Below, piece by piece: positions 16,124 to 23,217 of a DNA stretch of 64,000 bases. The DNA lies in the NCBI GenBank assembly GCA_007748055.1, contig CP036279.1, positions 2,914,001 through 2,978,000 on the forward strand. The letters are read 5' to 3'. Made by a program: the position numbers and the translations under genes. Source of the stretch: Kolteria novifilia (GTDB lineage: Bacteria > Planctomycetota > Planctomycetia > Kolteriales > Kolteriaceae). The notes beneath the pieces were generated by a model, which was given only the letters and a program-made list of their open reading frames with translations, was not told the DNA's origin and ran no database searches. How positions within the stretch are numbered: the first letter of the stretch is position 1; each line of letters begins with the position of its first letter.

Positions 16124-18448
16124 ATGGCGGTCGAAGTCTTCGGCATCCGCCACCATGGGCCGGGTTGTGCCCGCAGCTTGGTCATGGCGCTGCGACAGAT
16201 GCGGCCCGACATCGTCCTGGTCGAAGGCCCACCCGACGCCGACGACATCATCGAGTTCGTCGGACGGGAGAAGCTCAAGCCGCCGGTCGCGATCCTGGTC
16301 TATCCTCCCGATGAACCGAAGCGGGCGGTCTTCTATCCCTTCGCACTCTTCTCGCCGGAGTGGCAGGCGCTCCAGTACGCTCGTGCGGCCGGAGTTCCCA
16401 GTCGGTTCATCGATCTGCCGCTGCGGCAACGCTTCGCGATGGATCGCGCCGCGAAGGAGATGTCGGCCGAGCGCGAAAACGACGGGGAGACGGACGAGGA
16501 ACACGACGCCGAGAGGGGACTCGAGGACGAGTCCTTTCCCCTCGACGAGGATCCGCTCGGGGCGCTCGCGCTGGCGGCGGGTTATCAAGACCGCGAGCTT
16601 TGGTGGGAACATCAGATCGAGCAGCGGATCGATCCGACGGGACTCTTTCAGGGCATCATGGAGGCGATGACCGAACTGCGCCAGGGAAAGGCCAAGGAGC
16701 CCGGCTCGGCGAGGCACCACGACGAGGCCGAACGCGAAGCCTCGATGCGCCAAGGGATTCGCAAGGCCATCAAGGAGGGCTTCGAGCGCATCGCGGTCGT
16801 TTGCGGCGCCTGGCACGCGCCCGCGCTCGTCGGCAAGCAGACGGCGACTGCCGACGCGAGAGTGCTGAAGGGCCTCCCGCGAACCAAGGTGGCGACGACG
16901 TGGGTGCCGTGGACGCATTCGCGGCTCTCCTACCGGAGCGGCTACGGAGCGGGGATTCGCTCGCCGGGCTGGTACGAGCATCTGTGGAACTCCGCCGAAG
17001 GGGCTCCCGTGCGCTGGGTTACGCGGGCGGCTCGTCTGTTGCGCGACGACGACCTCGATGCGTCCAGCGCGAGCGTGATCGAGACCGTGCGGCTTGCCGA
17101 GGCGATGGCGGCCCTCCGCGAGTTGCCGATGCCGGGACTGGAGGAACTAACCGAGTCGGTTCAAGCAGTCCTTTGCCAAGGAGAGCCGTCGCCGCTCGCG
17201 CTGATTCGAGACCGACTCGAGATTGGCGACCGCATCGGCGACGTGCCCGACGACACGCCGATGGTGCCGATTCAGAAGGACCTCGAAACGCTGAGCAAGC
17301 GGCTGCGGCTCAAGGCCACCTCCGAGATCAAGACCCTCGATCTTGACCTGCGCAAGGAGAACGACCGAGCCCGAAGTCTCCTCTTTCACCGACTCGACTT
17401 GATCGGGGTTCCGTGGGCGACCAAGGAGCGGGTGCGCGGCAAGAGTGGAACCTTCCACGAGATCTGGCAACTCCAGTGGCAAGTCGAGTTCGTCGTCCAG
17501 CTCATCGACGCCAGCGTGTGGGGAAACACGATCGAGGAGGCGAGCGCCGCTCGGGTCTCGCACGACGCTCTCAAGTCCGAGGACCTTCCGACGCTTTCCG
17601 AACTGCTCGACGGCGCGGTGCTCGCGGAGTTGCCCGACGCGATCGAGACGATCCTGTCGCGACTACAAGCGATCGCCGCGGTCTCGGCCGACGTGCGTCA
17701 TCTCATGGAGTCACTAGCTCCGCTGGCGAACTTGCTCCGCTACGGCGATGTCAGGCAAACGCCCACCCAACAGATTCGTCCCATCATCGAAGGCTTCTTC
17801 GAACGGATCGTGGTCGGTCTGGTTCCCGCCTGCTCATCGCTCGATGACGAAGCCGCCAGCCAAATGTGCAGGAGCATCGGCTCGGTCCACGAGAGCTTGC
17901 ATCTTCTCGACGTCGAGGGCTTTCAGCAAGAGTGGGAGGAGACGCTCTTCGCCCTGACCGACGACGAGACGATTCACGGTCTCGTGCGCGGCTGGACCTG
18001 CCGGTTACTTTTGGAACGACGGGCGATCAGCGACGAGGAACTCTGCCGACGCGCCCGCCTCGCGCTCTCGAGGGCGGTGCCGCCGCACCAGTCGGCGACG
18101 TGGCTTGAGGGACTCTTGACCGGAAGCGGGCAAGTGCTGCTCCACGAGGATGGACTCTGGCTCGCGCTGGACGAGTGGCTCGCGGGACTTAGCGGCGATG
18201 TCTTCACGGAACTCGTCCCGTTGCTGCGCCGTGCCTTCGCGGGATTCCAGGGGCCCGAACGCCGGGCAATGGGCGAGAAGGTCAAGAGTCTCGAGCATCG
18301 GCGGGGAACAGCAGCGAGAGGCAGGCCGAGGGCCGTCGAGGGAATTGCCGTCGACCACGAACGTGCCCGGCTTGTGTTGCCGGTGCTCGCTCACCTTCTC
18401 GGCGTCGACATCAATCACCCATCGAGCGAGGAGGGAAGTGATCGATGA
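16124..18448 (+). CDS. DUF5682-like protein with TraB/Tiki/ChaN-like N-terminal motifs
   Basis: 774 residues from MAVEVFGIRHHGPG. The N-terminal domain has GIRHHGPG (residues 7-14), a strand ending in EGPPD (34-38) and later GAWH (228-231). This spacing recalls the EGxxD and GxxH motifs of the TraB/Tiki/ChaN/erythromycin-esterase-like fold, whose members include metalloproteases, so an enzymatic role is possible; this is inference. An acidic low-complexity segment lies at about 115-145. The C-terminal two thirds are helical and not recognised. It is one base after the MoxR gene and overlaps the VWA gene by four bases (ATGA), so the operon is tightly coupled. The much longer frame beginning inside the MoxR gene is not the real start. 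Confidence 0.8.
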   Translation: MAVEVFGIRHHGPGCARSLVMALRQMRPDIVLVEGPPDADDIIEFVGREKLKPPVAILVYPPDEPKRAVFYPFALFSPEWQALQYARAAGVPSRFIDLPLRQRFAMDRAAKEMSAERENDGETDEEHDAERGLEDESFPLDEDPLGALALAAGYQDRELWWEHQIEQRIDPTGLFQGIMEAMTELRQGKAKEPGSARHHDEAEREASMRQGIRKAIKEGFERIAVVCGAWHAPALVGKQTATADARVLKGLPRTKVATTWVPWTHSRLSYRSGYGAGIRSPGWYEHLWNSAEGAPVRWVTRAARLLRDDDLDASSASVIETVRLAEAMAALRELPMPGLEELTESVQAVLCQGEPSPLALIRDRLEIGDRIGDVPDDTPMVPIQKDLETLSKRLRLKATSEIKTLDLDLRKENDRARSLLFHRLDLIGVPWATKERVRGKSGTFHEIWQLQWQVEFVVQLIDASVWGNTIEEASAARVSHDALKSEDLPTLSELLDGAVLAELPDAIETILSRLQAIAAVSADVRHLMESLAPLANLLRYGDVRQTPTQQIRPIIEGFFERIVVGLVPACSSLDDEAASQMCRSIGSVHESLHLLDVEGFQQEWEETLFALTDDETIHGLVRGWTCRLLLERRAISDEELCRRARLALSRAVPPHQSATWLEGLLTGSGQVLLHEDGLWLALDEWLAGLSGDVFTELVPLLRRAFAGFQGPERRAMGEKVKSLEHRRGTAARGRPRAVEGIAVDHERARLVLPVLAHLLGVDINHPSSEEGSDR

Positions 18449-19605
18449 GCGCGAGCGAAGAGACGCGACTGGAACGCTGGCGACTCATTCTCGGGCAGGA
18501 TGCCGAGCAAAGCTGTGGCGGTCTGCAAGGGGAGGTTCTCGAGATGGACCGCGTCCTGCAATCGCTCTACGGAGCGGAGGGGCGCGGGGCGGGATTGGGG
18601 GGCTCGGCGCCGAAGGTGAATCGATGGCTCGGGGACATTCGGAAGTTCTTCCCGAAGTCAGTCGTGCGGGTGATGCAACAGGACGCGTTCGATCGGCTTG
18701 GGCTCGCGGAGATGCTGTTGCAACCCGAATTGCTCGAGTCGGTCGAGCCCGATGTTCACTTGGTCGCGACGTTGCTGTCGCTGGGCAAAGTCATCCCTCA
18801 GAAGACGAAGGAGACCGCGCGCGCGGTCGTTCGTAGCGTCGTCCGCCAAGTCGAATCCCGCTTGAAGAACTCGCTGATTCAAGCGGTGCGTGGGAGCCTG
18901 AACCGCTCGGCACGTACCAGCCGACCGCGTCCCAACGAGATCGACTGGGATCGGACCATCCGCAAGAACCTGAAGAACTACCTCCCGGAGAAACGCACGA
19001 TCATCGCCGAGCAACTGGTCGGTTGGGGGCGCAAACGCAGCTCACTTCGAGACATCATTCTTTGCGTCGACCAGAGTGGCTCGATGGCGACATCGGTCGT
19101 CTATTCGGGGATCTTCGGCGCGGTGCTCGCGTCCATTCGCGCCGTTCGAACGCGGATGGTCGTCTTCGACACCGAAGTCGCCGACCTCACCGACGAGATG
19201 GACGATCCGGTCGATCTTCTCTTCGGCGCCCAGCTTGGTGGCGGCACCGACATTAACCGGGCCGTCGCTTACTGCCAGCAACATGTCACCCGGCCGTCCA
19301 AGACCATCATGGTTTTGATCACGGATCTCTACGAGGGGGGAGACGAGCGGCAGATGCTGAGCCGGATCGCCGCCCTCGTCGCGTCGGGCGTGAACGTGAT
19401 CTGCCTTTTGGCCCTTAGCGACGACGGGACCCCGATGTTCGATGAAGGCAACGCCCACCAGTTGGCGGAGCTTGGGGTTCCGTCGTTTGGTTGCACGCCG
19501 GACCAGTTTCCCGAGCTGATCGCGACGGCCATCAGCCGGCAGGACATCGGTCAGTGGGCAGCCCGCAACAACGTTGTCCTCGCGGGGGGAAATATTGATT
19601 CGTAG
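18445..19605 (+). CDS. VWA-domain protein, partner of the MoxR ATPase
   Basis: 386 residues. The C-terminal half is a von Willebrand factor A domain with an intact MIDAS: D209-x-S211-x-S213 (DQSGS), T268 in GGTD, and D294 in LITDLYEGGD. The N-terminal about 200 residues are helical, as in ViaA/CoxE-like proteins. MoxR-VWA pairs such as RavA-ViaA act together, the VWA protein stimulating the ATPase or recruiting the client. No signal peptide or membrane segment, so a cytoplasmic complex. It overlaps the preceding gene by four bases and is the last gene of the operon; no T-rich terminator follows. Confidence 0.93.
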   Translation: MSASEETRLERWRLILGQDAEQSCGGLQGEVLEMDRVLQSLYGAEGRGAGLGGSAPKVNRWLGDIRKFFPKSVVRVMQQDAFDRLGLAEMLLQPELLESVEPDVHLVATLLSLGKVIPQKTKETARAVVRSVVRQVESRLKNSLIQAVRGSLNRSARTSRPRPNEIDWDRTIRKNLKNYLPEKRTIIAEQLVGWGRKRSSLRDIILCVDQSGSMATSVVYSGIFGAVLASIRAVRTRMVVFDTEVADLTDEMDDPVDLLFGAQLGGGTDINRAVAYCQQHVTRPSKTIMVLITDLYEGGDERQMLSRIAALVASGVNVICLLALSDDGTPMFDEGNAHQLAELGVPSFGCTPDQFPELIATAISRQDIGQWAARNNVVLAGGNIDS

Positions 19606-19897
19606 CGACGGGCCCCGGGTGCCGAATGGGGGGCGGTTGACGGGAGCGCGAACGTCCCTAGAACGCCGGGGCGGCGGTCGCCCGAGGGCGGGCCGCAAGC
19701 GCTTCATCCGCACGCGCCGGCGATCGAGTCGCCCGTCTTCTCTCGAGATTTAACGTTCGGGTGCCACGGGCTGCCTGTCAGCCAGTGAGAACGAGTGGTG
19801 TCACCGTCATCGCGAACTTGATCGTTCGAGTGTGCACCAGCGTCAACGGAACTCTTCGGGCCGACCCCGCGCCAGGCGTAGGAAGCAGTGATGGACC
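19606..19897. other. Intergenic region with a dispersed hairpin element
   Basis: About 290 bases between the VWA and MFS genes. It contains GC-rich inverted repeats with no following T-tract, so not a convincing terminator, and at 19760-19787 a reverse-orientation copy of the CACTGGCTG hairpin repeat described separately. Confidence 0.5.
19760..19787 (-). repeat. Dispersed hairpin repeat, ACTGGCTG family, copy 1
   Basis: The reverse complement reads CACTGGCTGACAGGCAGCCC followed by GTGGCACC. It matches the copies at 42893 and 48975 apart from a few changes. The arms ACTGGCTG/CAGCCAGT are imperfect here (CAGCCCGT). Short interspersed hairpins of this kind are common between planctomycete genes; function unknown. 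Confidence 0.65.
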
Positions 19898-21157
19898 ATG
19901 TCGCGACCGTACGCAGCAAGACTGAACTTGCTGAACCTTCTCGCCTCGGACATCGGACAGAACCTTGCTCCCTTTCTTGCCGTCTACCTGCTTAGCCTCG
20001 GGCATTGGGGTTTGCCGCTGATCGGGATCGCGCTCACGACCCTGACGGCGTCGACGGTACTGGCTCAAACCCCGGCGGGCTATCTTCTGGACCGAACCCG
20101 CTACAAGCGGCAGTGGTTGGCCTTCGTCGCGGTGGCGTCGGGGCTCTCGAGCCTCGCGATCCCACTCTATCCCAACTTCTACGTCGTCTGCTTTCTCGCG
20201 GCGGTGATCGGGGCGGCCGGCGCCTTGATCCAACCGGCGATCGCGGCGCTGACGCTCGGGATTGTCGGGCCAGAACGGTTCAGTGCCCAGACCGGGTCGA
20301 ACCAAGCGTTCAATCATGTCGGCTGCATACTCCTCGCGGTGGTGGCGGGAGGGGCGAGCTATTTCGGCTCGGGAGTTGCCGTCTTTCACATCGCGGCGAT
20401 CTTGGCCTTCGGGGCGGCGATCTGCGTGATGAGCATCCCGTCCAATGCGGTCGATCATGTCGTCGCCCGCGGTGGGACGCGGCGGACCGAAGGACGGTCG
20501 CACCGATCCGCGATCATCAACGCGACGTTGCTCAATCGTCCGTTCATGTTCTTCACGCTCAGCGTGCTCGTGTTTCACATGGCGAACAACGCGATGCTCC
20601 CATTGATCGGCGATCGGCTCTCCGGTGATGCGGGAGTGAAGAGTATTTCGATCATCTCGAGCTGCGTGATCGTGGCACAACTCGCGATGATTCCGGTCTC
20701 GTACGTGGTCGGCGCCAAGTCGGCTTCGTGGGGGCTGCGGCCGCTCTTGTTGGTGGCGTTTGGCGTCTTGCCGATTCGCGGCGTTCTCTTCGCGTTCACG
20801 ACGACGACCAGCATGGCGCTGGCGGTCGAGGTGCTCGACGCGCTCGGAGCGGGGATGTTCGGGGTGTTGTTTTTTCTGGTCGTCGCGAAGTTGACCGAGG
20901 GGACCGGGACGTTCAACTTCGGGCAGGGATTCGTCAAAACCGCCCAGGGAATCGGATCCTCGTTGAGTACGCTGATCGCGTACGATTTGGCCGGTGACTA
21001 TGGCTACTTCGCGACGTTTCTCGTCTTTTCGGCGATCGCGGCCGTCGCTCCGGTGCTGGTCGCGGTGGGGATGAGGGGGTCGTGGCAGCGAAAGCCCACG
21101 GTGATCACCATGACGCCCGCTCCCAAGTACGGGAGCGGAAGCGTCGTGGACAATTGA
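19898..21157 (+). CDS. MFS transporter
   Basis: 419 residues with about 12 hydrophobic segments, beginning MSRPYAARLNLLNLLASDIGQ. A GYLLDRTRYKRQW loop between the second and third segments matches the cytoplasmic signature of the major facilitator superfamily, and the protein has the usual two-halves layout with a loop at about residues 190-205. Substrate cannot be read from the sequence; export of a small molecule or sugar uptake are both possible. The gene stands alone. Its last 15 codons are formed by a 34-base hairpin repeat (21113-21146) that recurs just downstream, so the C-terminal tail MTPAPKYGSGSVVDN is probably an add-on from repeat insertion rather than conserved sequence. Confidence 0.9.
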   Translation: MSRPYAARLNLLNLLASDIGQNLAPFLAVYLLSLGHWGLPLIGIALTTLTASTVLAQTPAGYLLDRTRYKRQWLAFVAVASGLSSLAIPLYPNFYVVCFLAAVIGAAGALIQPAIAALTLGIVGPERFSAQTGSNQAFNHVGCILLAVVAGGASYFGSGVAVFHIAAILAFGAAICVMSIPSNAVDHVVARGGTRRTEGRSHRSAIINATLLNRPFMFFTLSVLVFHMANNAMLPLIGDRLSGDAGVKSISIISSCVIVAQLAMIPVSYVVGAKSASWGLRPLLLVAFGVLPIRGVLFAFTTTTSMALAVEVLDALGAGMFGVLFFLVVAKLTEGTGTFNFGQGFVKTAQGIGSSLSTLIAYDLAGDYGYFATFLVFSAIAAVAPVLVAVGMRGSWQRKPTVITMTPAPKYGSGSVVDN

Positions 21158-21196
21158 GCGATACGCCCGCTCCCAAGTACGGGAGCGGAAGCGTCG
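21113..21196. repeat. Two direct copies of a 34-base hairpin repeat, the first inside the end of the MFS gene
   Basis: Copies at 21113-21146 and 21163-21196, exactly 50 bases apart and identical over 34 bases. Each contains an 8-base-pair perfect stem CCGCTCCC/GGGAGCGG around the loop AAGTAC. There is no poly-T after either copy, so these look more like mobile REP-type elements than terminators, though they may protect the 3' end of the mRNA. Confidence 0.85.
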
Positions 21197-21214
21197 CTGG
21201 CGAGTGATGTCGTC

Positions 21215-23113
21215 TCAGTTGGACGCGGACTTGAAGCGGTAGACGCCTTTCCCGTTGGCGGTCGCCATCAGGAAGTAGACCTCGCCGTCCTCGTCCTCGC
21301 CGAAGGAGAGAATGGGCATCTTCTGGCTGGGAATGAGTTCGTTGGCGATCACTTTCCCCGTCTTTTCGTCGTAGGTGAGGGCGTAGATCGTTCCGCTGAC
21401 GTAGTCGGCGTAGAGGTACTTGCCCTTGAGTTCGGGGACCTTGCTACCGCGGTAGACGGTGCCGCCGGTGATCGATTTGCCGACCTGATGGTCGTATTCC
21501 CAGATCGGATCGATCAGGTTTTTGCGCGAATCGGAGCCATTTGGGCCGAAACCGTGCATGCTTTCGCGTAAATTCCAGCCATAATTGCCCCCTTTCTTGA
21601 CGATATCGATCTCTTCCCAGAGGTTTTGTCCGACATCGCCCGCCCACAGCGTTCCCGTCTCGCGGTCGAACGCGAGCCGCCAAATGTTGCGCACGCCATA
21701 CGCATAGATCTCGGGTTTGGCCCCTTCCTTGTTCACGAAGGGATTGTCCTTCGGGATCGCGTAGTTCTTGCCGGAGTCCTTGTTGTCGACGTCGATACGC
21801 AGGATCGACCCGAGCAGGGTCCCCAGGTTTTGGGCATTGCCGTGCGGATCGTTGGCGGCGCCACCGTCTCCGAGTCCAATGTAGAGGTAACCGTCGGGGC
21901 CGAACGCGATGGTTCCCCCGTTGTGATTCCAGAACGGCTGAGGAATTCGCAACAACTCCTCCTCGAACTCGGGATCGGCCTTGTCGGGATTCTCCTTGGA
22001 GACCTTGAACCGCGAAATCACCGACGTGTGCGGCTTATCGGTCGTCGTGTAGTACGCGAAGAACTCGCCGTTGTCCTTGTAGTCGGGATGAAACGCGAGG
22101 CCGAGGAATCCCTCCTCGTTCTGCTTCGGGTTGTAGACCACCTTGTCGCGCAAATCGGCGAAGACCTTGCTCGAACTGGCGCTGGCGTCCTTGTCGAAGA
22201 CGTAGATCACTCCCTGCTGGGTGGCGAGAAATGTCCGCCCCGAGCCATCATTGGCATGAGTCAGCACGATCGGGCGAAACTCTTGCAGTTCGCCCTCCTC
22301 GCTGACCGGAGACCAATCGGCCCACTTCATGTTCGGAAAGGCCTGCTCCACCGCGACGGGCAGTTCGCCGTCGATTGGCTCGGGGGCCTTGCCGTCGTCG
22401 GGCAGTTCGCGGATCTTGATGTTGCGGAAGGCGACGCGATTGCCGTGATCTTGCAGGGCGATGTGTCCCTTAGTCGCTTTGCCGAAACCGTCGTACTTCG
22501 AAAACTTGCTCTCGGCGACTTTCTTATCCCACTGCTTCGAGCCCTTGCGGAAGGTCGCGTAGCGGTAGCCGTTGAGATTGATCTCGCTTTGGGCGGGCGT
22601 GACGCGAAGCTGGACGTGGTTCCATTCGCCAGCGGGCCGCGTCGCGTCAAGCGTTTCGCCACTGACGCGATCCTTGCCAGGGCTGTAGAGCTGATAGAGC
22701 CATCCCGCCTTTTGCCCCTCCTTGGCGGAGGCATTGTCGAGAATTTGGATCTCGGGCCCCGATTGCCACGGCTTGGGATTGTCTTCGGTGACGTGAAACA
22801 TGATGCCACTGTTGCCCCCCTCGCTGATCTTGTAGTCGAGGGAGAGTTCGAAGCTGCCGTATTTGTCCTTGGAGATGATGTCGCCGGCGCCTTTCTCGGC
22901 ACGGACGAGAGCACCATCCTCGACCACCCAGCCGTCGCCGATGGTGTCCTTCTTGTAGTTGCGCCAGCCGTCGGTCGATTCGCCGTCGAAGAGCAGCTTC
23001 CAGCCGGCTTTCTCCTCCGAATCGCTCAGTGTGTTCTCGGCCGCCCCGGCATCGCCGGAAACGAAGATCGCGACAGCTCCAGATAGCAGCATCGCGCAGA
23101 CTGATCTCGTCAT
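21215..23113 (-). CDS. Exported DUF1080 / PQQ-type sugar dehydrogenase-like fusion
   Basis: 632 residues. The start is the ATG beginning MTRSVCAMLLSGAVAIF, a signal peptide ending near DAGA/AE, with GGAG in front. Residues about 35-215 are a DUF1080 (3-keto-disaccharide hydrolase, LamG-like) domain, with WKLLFDGESTDGW and GNSGIMFHV. Residues about 235-630 are a six-bladed propeller of the glucose/sorbosone dehydrogenase (PQQ-type) family, with GFLGLAFHPDY, NHNGGTIAFGPDGYLY and GLGDGGAANDPHG. DUF1080 proteins cleave oxidised disaccharides, and the propeller domain oxidises sugars, so joining the two on one exported chain suggests periplasmic sugar oxidation followed by cleavage. Whether PQQ is bound is not shown. 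It lies 104 bases downstream of the double sulfatase on the same strand. Confidence 0.9.
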   Translation of the reverse strand: MTRSVCAMLLSGAVAIFVSGDAGAAENTLSDSEEKAGWKLLFDGESTDGWRNYKKDTIGDGWVVEDGALVRAEKGAGDIISKDKYGSFELSLDYKISEGGNSGIMFHVTEDNPKPWQSGPEIQILDNASAKEGQKAGWLYQLYSPGKDRVSGETLDATRPAGEWNHVQLRVTPAQSEINLNGYRYATFRKGSKQWDKKVAESKFSKYDGFGKATKGHIALQDHGNRVAFRNIKIRELPDDGKAPEPIDGELPVAVEQAFPNMKWADWSPVSEEGELQEFRPIVLTHANDGSGRTFLATQQGVIYVFDKDASASSSKVFADLRDKVVYNPKQNEEGFLGLAFHPDYKDNGEFFAYYTTTDKPHTSVISRFKVSKENPDKADPEFEEELLRIPQPFWNHNGGTIAFGPDGYLYIGLGDGGAANDPHGNAQNLGTLLGSILRIDVDNKDSGKNYAIPKDNPFVNKEGAKPEIYAYGVRNIWRLAFDRETGTLWAGDVGQNLWEEIDIVKKGGNYGWNLRESMHGFGPNGSDSRKNLIDPIWEYDHQVGKSITGGTVYRGSKVPELKGKYLYADYVSGTIYALTYDEKTGKVIANELIPSQKMPILSFGEDEDGEVYFLMATANGKGVYRFKSASN

Positions 23114-23217
23114 TATTGCTTTGACTCCAACGTCAGATTCCCTTGACCGGCGACCTCGCGGGAAACCGATGCTCTCGGCTCGCTCGTCGCCGCCCCTATC
23201 GTAGCGACAGCGCGACC

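Noticed and set aside
21626-23086. Long plus-strand frame opposite the DUF1080/dehydrogenase gene
   Set aside because: Low-complexity Val/Gly/Arg-rich translation with no domain; the opposite strand has clear motifs.
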